Shown: piece by piece, positions 11,490 to 23,098 of the stretch
Numbering within the stretch: position 1 is the first letter of the stretch
Layout of the letters: every line of letters begins with the position of its first letter
NCBI GenBank assembly: GCA_039566865.1
Contig: CM076952.1
Location: 17,752,501-17,816,500, forward strand
Direction of reading: 5' to 3'
Origin: Aurelia coerulea
Taxonomy: Eukaryota > Cnidaria > Scyphozoa > Semaeostomeae > Ulmaridae
Length of the DNA stretch: 64,000 nt
Translations under genes and position numbers: made by a program
The notes under the pieces: model-generated
Seen by the model: only the letters and a program-made list of their open reading frames with translations
Databases searched by the model: none
Told to the model about the DNA's origin: nothing

Positions 11490-14400
11490 ATGGAAGTTTG
11501 CGGCAGTCGTAAGAGGTAAGTGTTTACGTAAATCTTTACTGTCGTGTTTAAAGAGCCATTGTCACCCAGAATCCTTTGTGGGCAGACTGCAACTTGACAG
11601 TTTGAAAATCAAATTTGGCCTTGGTGAGCTGATAAGAATACTGGAAGCTCGCTTTTCTACTGCAGTGTGGATCCATGCCAGTCTGGAACTGCAGCATGCC
11701 TGCAAAGGACTATGGATGACGGTGGCTCCTTAACTGGTACCACGCGTATCTCGATGTTAAACCTTTTCCAAAATTGCGGGGTTTTCAGTATATCCTTATT
11801 CCTACATCGATTTTTATTGTATTTGATGCCCTACCTGTTCGATAAAATGCATTTACAAATTCTTTCGCAGGGAAGGAGAAACCTGTAATTATGTAGAAAG
11901 CAAACGAACCAAAAGTTATGATGATCAAGATTCCGAATCGACCAGTGGGGAAAATGGCTCAATCACTAATCGGTCATCACACGATTCCGGATTTCGCGAG
12001 AATGGCACTGGTAGCAGTAGCAGTGGAGGTAAGAGCACTTTTTGTACTGTTTAAGCCTTAACAGCTCAATTCATAATGCAAAGCTAGTAAAGTTGTTCAT
12101 TGATAAATCATATTCTGCTCCGTTAAAAACTGCCCTATTTCCACCATTCCTAATCTCCAAGTAGCTAAACTTGCTCTGCTCATCCGAATATTTTCACTGT
12201 ATACTGTATTTTCACTACAAAAGGCTACCAAGATGGCCGCGTCTTCAACATCTTGTTTGAAAACTTAAATATTAAAAAGCAAGCTTTTTTTGCAAAGAAT
12301 TACGTTTCCGCGATTTGAGAGTGCAGAGAATGATAAAATCATACCTGTCAATAAACAATCTTTCTCCGTGCAGCCAAAATATGTTTCCGCAGCTGTGAAA
12401 GCTGCAGTTGCTCTGCTTCATGTCCACCAAAATGTCAACCTCGTTCCAAAAATGATGCTTCCTGATTCGTTAATCCACATTTTTGACATAAAACCACGTG
12501 TCGTTATGGATCACGTGATGTGTAAAATGAAGCTATGAGCCTTTTTAAAGAGCCATTTTCATCCAGGATCCTTTGCACAGGCACTCAAAGGAACCAAAGT
12601 CCTACTTTTCCATCAGTTCAACTACTGCATTGTGGATCTGCATTTTCCGCTTAGGCCAAAGTGGATTTTAAGACAGCCTGAAATGGCAGCGTTCTCGCAA
12701 AGGATCCTGGGTGACAATGGCTCTTTAAGGATTGATGATAGCTCGAAAATTAGGACGAGGATTTTCCCAGTACAAAGTAATTAAAACTAAGACAACTACA
12801 TGTGATTTTATCTCGAAAAACTGGATTCTGGCAATCCCATTAGCGAGTTGAAACCGTTTTGCGAAGACCCCAGTTACGCTAATTTTTTCATGTGATGTTT
12901 TCAGTCTTGTTTAACCACAATAACCTCTCAAAATAGAGAACGAAGGGAAACAAGGACAAAGGAAATAAGTTCAAAGTATATACCAGTCTTGTAACTTATA
13001 TAGATTAAGATTATGAACAAATTAAGCCCTGAAAGCCTCTGGGATAAATTTCAGCAAAGGTCGTCGCAGTCAAACTATGCAACAAGGTACTGTAGAGATC
13101 TACAAATTCCTAGACTAAATACAGAATATGCGAAAAAGAGTTATTACTATTCCGCTATGAAAGTTTGGAACAATATACCAGTTGATATTAGAGAACTCCC
13201 GACTATTAGTCGCTTTAAAAAAGAACTAAAGGAGTATTTGAAGAGCTGACTGAAAATATCAGTTTAAAACACGACCCCCTGGAAGAACAGCATCTTAGGT
13301 AATTTGATCTTTTGTTAATAACCAATTTATTTATTGTATTTAAGCTGAAGGGTAGTTTCGTGTATAAAAAATTATATCATATCATATCATAGGTGCAATG
13401 AACTTCAAGCGGGAATGACTTAGTGGTAGAGCGCCTGACTTGGCAACTAATCTGAAGGTCGTTGGTTCGATTCCCCGCTCTATCAAGCCTGCTGTGTAGA
13501 GTGAGGAGAGTCACCAGCTCTCTGTATTCCAGGTTAAATGAATCACGAGCAGTCGTCACACGGGGAGAAAGGACCAGGACATTGCTCTATAAGCTGCCTC
13601 AGGGTGCCAGGTAGAAATGATAACAATGATAGAAAATCTTTGCATGATCTTGTCGCTAATAACGTACTTTCTGAATCTCAATCGGCTCTTTTCTTTTTCT
13701 TATAGACGATTTAGCTCCAGAGCAACCAGGAAACAACCCACCACCGAACAAGGCCTTGGGAAGATGTGTTCGAGCCCTGGAGAAGAAATTGAACTGGATT
13801 GGTCACGAGGTGCAAGTTATCCGAGAGATGCTTCAGTTTATTACTAAAGTCATGCCAGGATCGGCACTTGACCGGCCACCGTTTGACAATCTGTTGAAAG
13901 CTAACAATTTCAAAAATGAGTGCAATGGGCAGATGCCATCATTCACAGGGTATTCGTCGGGATTCTCCAAAGTAGACTCAGATTCCCCGATTAATTATGC
14001 TTCATCGAGCATGTCCGTTCCATCGACAGCAAACGGAAGATCTACCAAGATTAGTTCCCAAAATGGAGACAACTCAGAAGTGGAACCAAGAGATTCGAAC
14101 TCTGACTGCGGTACCAAATCCCCATCAGAAGACTTAGATTCGGACGGATTTGGGGAAAGGATCTCCAGCAGCCAAGAGGGCGGTCCAGCTTCAAATTTAA
14201 CATCTGCTCAAACACCTACGGAGGATTTTGCAAGAGACACACAACTACAAGGCTACTCGAACAGTCCTAATGATGTACATTTCTTGAAATCCGAGTCAGT
14301 GTCGGCAGTTGATGTTATCTATCTTTGGGAGCATGGCACAGATGAGATGCTACCCATTCGAATGTGGGATGAGGCACAACTTTCCAGAGGAGGTGAGGTC

Positions 14401-16653
14401 ATCAAGAGTTGGCATCAAATAATCACATTGTTCAAGGAAGGATGTGGCGGCAACCTGGAAATGTTTGTCGATAAATATTCCAACGCTGATGGAAAACTGA
14501 TGAGCGTTTCTGATATTCTTGCCGTTAGCCAGAAGTTGATTGTTTCCAACGGCGTTTATAAAGCAGGTAGTGAAATTACACAATCCAGCCCCATAGCAAG
14601 CAACAACAACAATCTTGAAAGGACTTCTCCTAGCCGTTCGACACTCAATGCTGCTATGACACAATTTCCTGCCAATGTGTTCAAGGCAGAGCCAGGTACA
14701 CCATTGTACACATTGCCACGCAAAATCAACGGCCAGAAAGTGTCCGCTAAGGATGTGATCCGCATCTGGGAGGAAGGATTTGGCAGCATTCCGCCTGTCA
14801 AGCTGTGGATACCAAATCAGAAATTGAAACAGCAAAGCAAGATCTCGCGCTGGAAGAAAATCGTTGACATTTTCAAATCCGAGTGCAATGGAAACATGAA
14901 AATGTTTGAGCACCGGTATTCAAATGAATGCGGTATCTTGTTACCCATCGCAGCTATCATCACCAAGTATGAGCAATGCCAACCTGGAATCGATTCAATG
15001 AAGCAACCCACTATGAGCAACATTAATCAGTCTGTTTTCAATGTCAGCCAGACGACCGTCAACGTAAGGCAGCCATCCGCAATGAAAAATGAATTCCCAC
15101 GTGAGGATGCCGATCGGTATTGGGGATCATACAAGCGACTGTACGAGTTGGGAAAAGAATGGGATTACAAAAAGGCACAAAGTTGTAGTGACAGAAGAGC
15201 ATTCACAATCAGGCAGGTTGAAAATTGGCAACGTAACAGCATTCAATCAAGCGCTGACAGACGACACAAGTCTCTTAGCAGCCTCAGCGAAGGTCAGAGG
15301 GAAGTACGAACCTCGATTAACGGAAGACACGACTCAACGAGGTCATGTCCTGATCAACAGCAGTTGCATAAGAAGAACAATGCCAAAATCCCAGAAGCTG
15401 CTTCCTCATCAGTCATTAGGGTGAATGCTTCTGACAGCACGATCAATAATAAAAGCGGTGCCCTTTCACGTCAAAGTAATGACTTTGACAACAAAAATAG
15501 CACAGTGTCACTTAAAGGATACAACGCAGTCAGAGGGGTAGTTCTGAATGTACCACAAAAGAATCATCTACATACACTGGAGGACCTCGATGAGTCTTCA
15601 CCTGTACCCGAGAGTGAAAACAGTGATACCAGTAGCAACAGGGACATTGATATTACAGGGACAGAAAGCTCTGTAAGCGTGGCTCCTTCCGAGTGTTATG
15701 GTCTCCCAAATGACTACGTCGATTCGAACGAAGACAAATTGGAGAAAGCTCATTACTCCATGTCATCAATCAGCGGCATCAGTCAGAGTCAAAGGTCACG
15801 TCAAAGTTCAACCAACAGCAGTGAAATCCCAAGAGAGGAACCCAAATCAGTCATCATGTTTGAAAGAGATGGTTGTGATGCAACGACAAGCAGTACTGCC
15901 ACAAATGTCAGAAATTCGAGCTGCACAGTTCTCCCAGAGTCCGATGATCCTTTTGAAGTGATTAAGTTGTGGGAGACCGGAAGTGAAAATTGTCCGCCAA
16001 TCAGATTTCTTGATGTGAACGATGATGAAATGAGACATTCACGTCTTGTCGCGTGGCGAAAGTTCATCGACATATTCAACTATCATTGCAACTCTGATAA
16101 GCAGATTCTCGCTCAGAAATATTCCGACGAGCAAGGGAGATTGCTGCGTGTTTCAGAGATCCTACACTTATTCGAAGCTACACATTTACTGCACCCCCTC
16201 GAACCGCAACGCAGCCCGATCCAAGATAGCCTCCCAGCTACAAGACCGGCAGTCCCGTACAAACCAAACCCTCCAATGCTAGATATGAACAGGGCCAATC
16301 CTGATACAAACGTATACATACTACCGAGAAAGATCAATGGTCACAAAGTGTCGGCAAGGGATGTCATTCATATTTGGCACCATGGCCTCAAACATGTGCC
16401 GCCAGTTGGAACGTGGCTCCCACAACAAAAAGTACGCCAGCAAAGTAAAATCTCGCGATGGAAGAAAATCGTGGAGATATTTGAAGTTGATTGTAATGGA
16501 GACATGCAACGATTTGAAGCAAAGTACTCTAGTAAGATGGGAGATTTATTGCCCATCGCAGCAATCATTTCAAAATACGAAGCTGAGAAAAGTACTCTTG
16601 ATAGCGGCATGTGTGTGAACATTAAAGTTGACAATTTGCATCAAACATATTAA
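11490..16653 (+). CDS. unrecognised 1043-aa protein with four Trp-rich ~80-aa modules (3 exons)
   Basis: Exons 11490-11515, 11871-12028 and 13706-16653 have GT-AG borders and phases that join exactly into one 1043-residue frame. ATG 11490 (MEVCGSRK...) is the only start that keeps the phase. Residues about 75-110 form an amphipathic helix (GRCVRALEKKLNWIG). Four copies of one module follow at about 258-340, 398-484, 808-890 and 934-1020. Shared features are [VI]SAxDVIxxW at the front, a mid Pro-x-x-W, then W(K/R)xI(V/I)D(I)F, a Cys about 4 residues on, FxxKYS and a final GxLLxI. Modules 2 and 4 open with LPRKING and carry QQSKISRWKKIV; modules 1 and 3 lack both, so the order is A-B-A'-B'. Linkers are Ser/Asn/Asp-rich and probably disordered. 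No signal peptide or membrane segment is seen. I do not recognise the protein. The W-E-x-G ... W-K-K-I pattern faintly recalls the GCR1_C DNA-binding fold, and a nuclear role is my guess. Confidence 0.85.
11552..11729. mobile_element. TTAA-flanked GAGCCATT MITE in intron 1
   Basis: TTAA at 11548-11551 and 11730-11733 brackets ends AGAGCCATTGTCACCCAG and GGATGACGGTGGCTCC. It sits wholly inside intron 1 (11516-11870) of the four-module gene. The same family is at 12549-12724 and 51958-52693. Confidence 0.75.
12549..12724. mobile_element. TTAA-flanked GAGCCATT MITE in intron 2
   Basis: TTAA at 12545-12548 and 12725-12728. The ends contain CCAGGATCCTTTGC and its inverse GCAAAGGATCCTGG. This is the second member of the family in the same gene. 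The rest of intron 2 (12029-13705) is AT-rich, with a LINE tail and a SINE. Confidence 0.8.
13000..13391 (+). pseudogene. 5'-truncated LINE tail (reverse transcriptase C-terminus) in intron 2
   Basis: The frame at 13013-13249 ends a non-LTR retrotransposon ORF. Phrases such as CRDLQIPRLNTEYAKKSYYY and VWNNIPVDIRELPTISRFKK are the known C-terminal tail of jockey/CR1-like reverse transcriptases. It stops at 13249. After a short 3' region the copy ends in an (ATATC)n-like tail near 13375-13391, the normal 3' end of such elements. Related tails are at 23099, 28421, 41022, 44747, 52085, 58817 and 61106. Confidence 0.75.
13408..13620 (+). mobile_element. tRNA-derived SINE
   Basis: It starts with a tRNA-like head carrying an A box (TTAGTGGTAGAGCG) and a perfect B box (GGTTCGATTCC), followed by about 140 bp of unrelated body. 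The anticodon arm cannot fold (3 bp and a huge loop), so this is a SINE head and not a working tRNA. It sits in intron 2 of the four-module gene, directly downstream of the LINE tail. Confidence 0.7.
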
Positions 16654-16720
16654 GATATTGATTTCTTGGGTCTCGTGGGAATATTTAAAGGTAATGGAAG
16701 TTGGGTGCTTTCAGGACAGA

Positions 16721-17244
16721 ATAGGTTCCAAATCTTTAAAAAGGTTGGTGTAAAATTCAATGATTTATTTCTTTGAACTGAATGGCTTCAAAAAACTATT
16801 GCTATTTTGCTATCCTACTATCCTGCCACTGAAAGTGAAATTTTCTGAAATCTTAATACTTTTAGAATTTGAGTGTTTTTCTTCTTTTTCGAGAATTCAA
16901 GAAACATTTTCAAAAAAATTAAAACCATCGTAATTTCTAAAGTGTTTGATGCAGAACTAAATAGTTTCCAAGAAAGGCTTACTTTGTGAACGTCTACGAT
17001 ATAGTAACAAGCAAAAGTCTGTCACTTTGTGGTTTATGATTTAGAAATTTGATGACGTCACATCCTCAAATGAGGTGGAATATGAAATGCGCTGTAATTA
17101 AAAAAAATTCAAAATTTCCGAAAAGTTCAACGGTAGAATTATAGATAGGTAGCTGAAGTTTCTTGTAAGCCATTCAGTTAAAAGAAATAGGTCATAACAT
17201 TTTACACCCACCTTTTTACGCTGAATTAAAGATTTGAAACCTAT
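16721..17244. mobile_element. ATAGGTTCCAAATC long-TIR MITE, copy 1
   Basis: The left end ATAGGTTCCAAATCTTTAA and the right end TTAAAGATTTGAAACCTAT are inverted. Both carry GGTGTAAAATT and CCATTCAGTT-like subterminal blocks, and a TGACGTCA box lies in the interior. It starts 68 bp after the stop codon of the four-module gene. Further copies are at 39233, 48354, 57531, 60069 and 63419. Non-coding. Confidence 0.75.
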
Positions 17245-17286
17245 GCTTTTCAGGACATGGCTGCTGTTAGGGAGGAGGACTAAGAC

Positions 17287-17429
17287 CACGTTTACACTAT
17301 ACTTGTACAGTTATGATCCACTGGAAAGTTGTTACTGCTCAAGATCGTTTGCACTGCGCAAGAACGAAATTATTCTTCTATGACAAATGGAGAAGAAGTG
17401 TTACGAATTTAGCAGGACCAGTGTAAACG
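17287..17429. mobile_element. CACGTTTACACT inverted-repeat MITE
   Basis: Short inverted ends CACGTTTACACT and AGTGTAAACG enclose about 120 bp. Ends of this kind (CCACGTTTACACT) are seen in MITEs of other animals. No clear duplication is visible, so the exact borders are uncertain. Confidence 0.5.
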
Positions 17430-19304
17430 GGAGGCTCATCCTCAAATTAGGTGAGGTTTCCGAAAACGCAAAATTATTCATGCAAAAAATGTCAATCGTT
17501 TTTTTCGCGGAATTTTCACGTGACATCTTATTCGAGACAAACTTTGATATTCAATAATTCTAAGAGCATTCGATAGTTGATTGGGATGCACCTTGCGAAA
17601 TATTTTTCACCCCATCCTTGCTGTAATTTGCTATTATTTCACAATAAATTTTCAACCCATAACGTTTTGTGTAAATCGCTGGTATAGATTTCGGAAAACG
17701 TTGTATAAACATGAGACAAGCTGTTTACAGCTTGGTAGAACATCTCATCTCTTGCTAACTATTGGTAAAACGTCAGCCCCAGTCCATCGGAAGGAAACTG
17801 GTCAAATTTCCAGCAGGGGTTAACGATAATCATAGCTTGGTAATCACACTGTTACGTCATCTGTAATGGGTAACAATGGTAGTCTCGGTCATAAAGAACT
17901 CTACGAACTCTGTTCACACAGGGAAATTATCAATTTTGGGGAGTTCGCCATTGGTTTTTATATGTAAATAAAACTGTAAATAACGCATATAATCGTATAG
18001 AATAGGTAGTTGATTGTAATGTCTTAATCATGGACGATTTCTCGTAAATCTCGGGATATACAGTATTACCCCGCCACTAAGAAGTTCATTTTGTAAAACC
18101 AGGCTGTTTGATTTCTTATAAATATAACATATATCAAACCAAAAATGACACAGACCATGGTGTCATCTGGCAGGCTGCAGTTTCTTATAAGTCAGTTTCT
18201 TAGTGACTGGGTAATACTGTATTGCAGCATTATTGCTGCAGTTCTATATGTCTCTGTTGAAGAGGAATGTTTGTTTGTTTGTTTGCTGTATCGTATCGTG
18301 ATAACGATTTTGGCACGTTCTTTTGGACAAACCAACTTTTCTTTGCAACCTCCCCGATAGCGTAGACTCAAACAAATCTTTAACGAAGTTGGTTTAATCG
18401 TCTGTTTTTTTAGGCTTTGCTATCATCCTACCATGGTAGCCATTTATACCAGCCTTATGAAAACTTAATGCACTTGCTTTTACGTCACATTTTGGTGTCA
18501 GCACAATTTGACCAGGATTATTTCTTGCGAAAGTGAGGGCTGAGTTCACCAGGCGAAGTTTTTCTTGGGATGAGGTCTTAATCGTTTGTCCAAAATAACG
18601 CACCGAACGCTTGTGTACATGAGGAAATTTAATTAATTCTTGATTTTACCAACAAGGCCATTCAGATACTGTATGTCCCAAAGATTCCCCACCAAGATGC
18701 AAGGGCTAGTGAAATACTTTCGATCAAACTATGGATTTAAGGCATCTATCTTATGGTCTGTTTCCTTTAATTGTTTATTTTAGCACTTGTATGCCTCTGT
18801 GAAGAGTGTTTGCCGGGTGACACAATCAAAATCGTGCCAGAAGCTAAGGTTTGATTTTTGATACAAAACACAAAAAAGATATGTTTATGATCGGGAACAA
18901 AACCATTTTTCAGTGATTTTTTAAAACGTTTCCCTGTTCAGAAATTTCAGCCAAACGTTAGTAAATTTTTTGGGACACCAGGTTTTAGGAACAGGGACAA
19001 TGCGCAGATTTGGAGCCACCTCATCTATGGATGAGCTAGCTGACCAATTTAGCCATAAAGATTTTTGTGGAATTAGCACTTGGTTCTCATTTGAGTTTCA
19101 AAGCACTTTACTCTCTCTGTTTCAAAACAATGTTGTTCTATCTCAATAAAATGAGGATGCCTATGAAGAGTATTTGGGGTGGGGAGGGGCTGCTTCAACT
19201 AATGGCTGTCGATCTGTTGAAAACTGTACATATTTCATAAAGTGGCATACGTTTTCTCCGCCCTTTCATAAAGCACTACTAGCCATAACTGCTCCGATGA
19301 ATGG
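17430..19304. other. intergenic; one small TA-flanked MITE
   Basis: No gene is supported. At 18059-18221 a MITE has ends CAGTATTACCC and GGGTAATACTG with CACTAAGAA/TTCTTAGTG just inside, flanked by TA. The remaining open frames are short and motif-free. Confidence 0.5.
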
Positions 19305-19494
19305 TTGCCCCAAGTCTATCTCTTCTTTCCTTCTTGCCATTCTCTTCACGTTAGTTGCTGGATCCGCCATTCCAACATTCCGTCAAGAGAGCCCGAGAGA
19401 CCTTTTGACGAAATGTTGGAATGGCGGATCCAGGAACTACCGTAAAGAGAGCGATAAGACGGACTGAAGAGAAGATAGACTTGGGGCAAGTCTT
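19305..19494. mobile_element. TTGCCCCAAGTC foldback element, copy 1
   Basis: A 190-bp imperfect palindrome. TTGCCCCAAGTCTATCT faces AGATAGACTTGGGGCAA, and GGATCCGCCATTCCAACATT faces its exact inverse. ATGAATGG occurs on both sides and may be an 8-bp duplication. A second copy follows at 19890-20062, only 400 bp away. Confidence 0.75.
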
Positions 19495-19714
19495 ATGAAT
19501 GGTTCAATCAAGTTCAATGGCAATCGAGTTCAAAACACTCGTATTATTTTATTTCTTTTACGTTTTGACTAGAGCAGAATTATAATCAGTAGATTTAAAG
19601 TAGGAATTGAGATGGTAAATTATAAATATGATACTATCAAAATGGAGAAAGTGTTTCTCTTGACAATGTTCTTGGAGAGTGGCTCCTATTTCTACTGGTA
19701 GTTGTACATGTAAC

Positions 19715-19758
19715 AAAGCCTGCGTCGCTTTTGGAATTCGGTCTGTGACGCAGGCTAT
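19715..19758. repeat. small GCCTGCGTC palindrome
   Basis: AAAGCCTGCGTCGC and TGACGCAGGCTA form a short hairpin related to the TAGCCTGCG foldback family. It may be a degraded copy. Confidence 0.5.
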
Positions 19759-19889
19759 AGCTATACATAACATGAAATTGCATCGATGTCTAAATTTTTT
19801 GTGGTCCGAAATATTTACTATCCGTATCCATACAGAGAAATCCCATGAAAATGTTTTCGCTGTTTGAAAAACATAATCTGCTCACGAAG

Positions 19890-20062
19890 TAGACTTACCC
19901 CTTGAATCTACTGCTCAAGTCTGTCTTACCGCTATTCCTTTTTCGGTTGTTCCTGGATCCGCAATTCCGTCATTACGGAATGCTGGACCAGCGGTTCCGG
20001 GAAATGTAGAGAGGGATCGGTCAGACGGACTTGAGGAATATACTTGTGGCAAGTCTACTCAC
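19890..20062. mobile_element. TTGCCCCAAGTC-type foldback element, copy 2
   Basis: GTAGACTTACCCCTTGAATC faces a right end with GGACTTGAGGAATA and GGCAAGTCTAC. An internal GGATCCGCAATTCCG core is shared with copy 1. The two are diverged copies of one palindromic family. Confidence 0.65.
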
Positions 20063-20343
20063 GCGCAGCAATGGCAATTTGCAGAGAAAAGAATCTGCCA
20101 AAAGAGCTACATGTTGGAACAACCGTATTTTGTCAGCTAACTTTGTTTTAATCCAGTTTTGCTTTTGGGAAAATCCCCCCCCCCCCCCCCCTAGTAGAAC
20201 TTTTTGATAGCTCTGCAATGAGGAAAAGTGTATGGCAATGAAAATGTGCGCCTTATCGCAGCTACCTGTTGTGAACGTTTCATTGAAATATTTTGACAAA
20301 TGAATTTCTCTAGGACTGACTCTGTCCTCCTAATCGCGGATTC

Positions 20344-20454
20344 TCAAATCCTAATTTTGGCGAAAAAAGTAGCAAAATTACACCCTGTCTTAAAACGAGC
20401 GATGGACTCTCTCCAATGTATCGTTCCAGTTTTTGACACCAGAGAAGTAGCGGG
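20344..20454 (-). pseudogene. LINE reverse-transcriptase tail fragment
   Basis: The minus-strand frame contains ESIARFKTG, the same phrase as in the better-preserved tail at 23099-23353, preceded by a garbled version of its FSGVKNWNDIPDS block. It is cut off at 20455 by a TA-type MITE, so it was present before that insertion. Confidence 0.6.
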
Positions 20455-20860
20455 TGTCCCCAAAAGAAGTACTCCCGTTTGAAAAATCACCAGAATTTGA
20501 ATTAACAGCCAATCTTCAATTTTCTCCTCTTTTTCAAGTATATCAAGGACCAAATCATTTTCCAATATATAGCTGATCTTGTAATTGACTTAAATAGCAA
20601 ATTTAGCACTTTTAGGGCTGCCTGATTTTGAATCATGCTTGCAAAAAGCACTGATGATTGCCAGATCAATTTCTTTGTGCATAATTTGATATAATTTATA
20701 ATAATTCTCATGTTTGGATGGAAATCGTGCTCCAAAATTTACTTTATGTTTATCGCATTTTCCCTGATTTTGGTCAATTTTGCCGTTTTTCTTGATCATC
20801 ATATAAATGAAAATGCTGATGTACGCAATACTGATGGCCAATTTTGAGTCATTTTATAGT
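20455..20860. mobile_element. truncated copy of the CCGGGTGTCCC MITE
   Basis: It begins with GGGTGTCCCCAAAAGAAG and then follows the inverted sequence of the full element at 47099-47642, including GCAAATTTAGC, TTTTGAATCAT and GCCAGATCAATTTCTTTGTG. The far end is missing, and the 1.68 kb inverted repeat begins within a few bases of the break. Confidence 0.65.
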
Positions 20861-20866
20861 TTTACA

Positions 20867-22544
20867 GCATATGAGTCAAATCTTTCAATAGGGCACAGGG
20901 AAGCCCACAAATCTTCCAATTTCACGCTTATAAGCCAATTATATCGTCATATTCCGATCACATGACTGAAAATAAGGCTTTCGAGATAAATTTTTGAGTA
21001 CCTTCACGAAAATAAAAATGGATATTCGAGTAATAAAGATACAGAGCTGGTTTTACCACGAATCGATTCGAGAGGCCCCACTCCACATTTGTTTTTCTGC
21101 ATTTGGTTAAAATCTCATCAGGGATCGGCGTTACATCGAATTTCATTCCTTCGAAAATTGGCCTATGTAAGATGTTCAATAATTCTTTAGGAACGCTACA
21201 AATAAGATATAGCTTTCAAAATTTCAAATGTTACGTGAGTTATGTCCAGGAATAACATGAAAGTATTTGTTTGTTTGATTTTCGAAAATCCTAGACGAAT
21301 TAAAGCTATTTGCTGCGAATAAAGCTAATGGGCCTACCTTCACCCGCAACAGAATCCCAGTAATCGGCATTAAATTACTCTTTTTCGCAATAATAACCAG
21401 CAGATATATTAACGAATAACTTCACCACAAATTCAATTTCTTTCCACCATTTTATCATCGATAAGTTCGAGAAAATGTGACAAGACTACAGCCTCTGCAG
21501 CAAACCGTCCAACTACTGTCGATTCAAAGTTTTCTTGTTGCAAACACCAGGAAAGCTTGCATAAAACAAAAGGTTGTGCAAGGCTCAGATCTCCCATATG
21601 ACACAGCAAATTGTTACCTTTGATAATAGATTGTACACCTTTGAGAATAGATTGCAGGGGAATTTCTTTACACAAATTATGTACTTTTCCGATGTGACAA
21701 AGAAATTTGCAATCTTTGAGAAATGTTTTATTTTCTCTTTAGTTTGCAACGATAGAATGCCTTTAGGAGTGTGCAATCTATTCTGAAAGATATCATTTTG
21801 CTTTGTCATATGGGAGACCTAAGTCTTGCAAAACCTTTTGTTTTATGCAAGTCTTGCAAGACTTCCAACGTGTTTGCAACAACAAAACTTTGAATCGACG
21901 GTAGTTGGACGGTTTGCTGCAGAGGCTGTAAAGTCTTGTCACATTTTATCGAAATTATCGATGATAAAATGGTGGAAAGTAATTGGATCTGTGGTGAAGT
22001 TATTCGTTAATGTATCTGCTGCTTATTATTGCGAAAAAGAGTAATTTAATGCCGATTACTGGGATTCTGTTGCGGGTGAAGGTAGGCCCATTAGCTTTAT
22101 TCGCAGCAAATAGCTTTAATTCGTCTAGGATTTTCGAAAATCACAAAAAAAATATTTTCATGTTATTCCTGGACATAATTCACGTAACATATGAAATTTT
22201 GAAAGCTATGTCTTATTTGTAGCGTTCCTGAAGAATTCTTGAACATAGGCCAATTTTCGAAGGAATGAAATTCGATGTAACGCCGATCCCTGATGAGATT
22301 TTAACCAAATGCAGAAAAACAAATGTGGAGTGGGGCCTCTCGGATCGATTCGTGGTAAAACCAGCTCTGTATCTTTATTACTCGAATATCCATTTTTATT
22401 TTCGTGAAGGTACTCAAAAATTTATCTCGAAAGCCTTATTTTCAGTCATGTGATCGGAATACGACGATATAATTGGCTTATAAGCGTGAAATTGGAAGAT
22501 TTTTGGGTTTCCCTGTGCCCTATTGAAAGATTTGACTCATATGC
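20867..22544. repeat. 1.68-kb near-perfect inverted repeat (long palindrome)
   Basis: Arms 20867-about 21604 and about 21799-22544 are reverse complements over about 740 bp with few differences. Checkpoints are GCATATGAGTCAAATC against its inverse at 22528-22544, the GGGATCGGCGTTACATCGAA block, and TCTCCCATATGAC at the inner end. The spacer is about 195 bp and also has weak inverted similarity. Each arm carries the same frame of about 62 residues (minus strand at 20958-21179, plus strand at 22265-22453). That frame matches no family I know and may be coincidental. The high arm identity suggests recent origin or ongoing gene conversion. Confidence 0.85.
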
Positions 22545-23098
22545 TTAGTTTTACAAAGTACATGCCTGGAACTGTTAGCACACCAAATATGGTTTCTCTC
22601 CATGTTGCCAGTCAAGAGTTAGGTGGGGGGGGGGCACTTTTTTGCCCCCCCCCAACCAAAATAGGACGCGTCAGATCATCCTCGTGACGACAAGTGCAGA
22701 CTTTGTGACAATAGTGTCAACTGTTTTGATTGACGTGATCTTACAAGGCGATTAGTGACTGCAAAACGAAGCGATTTCTACGACCTATTTGTCAAGCCAC
22801 GATTGTAAACAAAGCACACCTCAAAAGATACCTCCAAATCAAACCTCGTACCCAGCGACAATGATGGTTTTCCGTAAACTGCAACGGTCTAGCCTCCTAT
22901 TGAAAACAACAGATACTCTTGGGAACGAGGTTGCTCCAAATCAAGATAGCAGACTCGCTGATTGTGTACTAGAAAAAGAGTATACAGAGATCTTTTTATT
23001 TTATCAATATTTATAGACGAAACACCTTTCAGCTTCAAAAATTAACAACCTAATTAACAGAATTTGCTTTACCAAGGGGTCGTGTAGAGTCTGTACGT
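22545..23098. other. intergenic, no gene seen
   Basis: It contains a poly-G/poly-C hairpin near 22623-22652 and a stretch (22730-23020) faintly like the foldback family at 10690. No exon is supported. Confidence 0.4.

Noticed and set aside
13408..13482. Possible tRNA gene
   Set aside because: A and B boxes are good but the anticodon arm has only about 3 pairs and a very long loop, and 140 bp of SINE body follows.
14350..14913. 187-codon antisense frame
   Set aside because: It lies entirely opposite the third exon of the four-module gene, and its residues mirror that codon usage; no homology pattern of its own.
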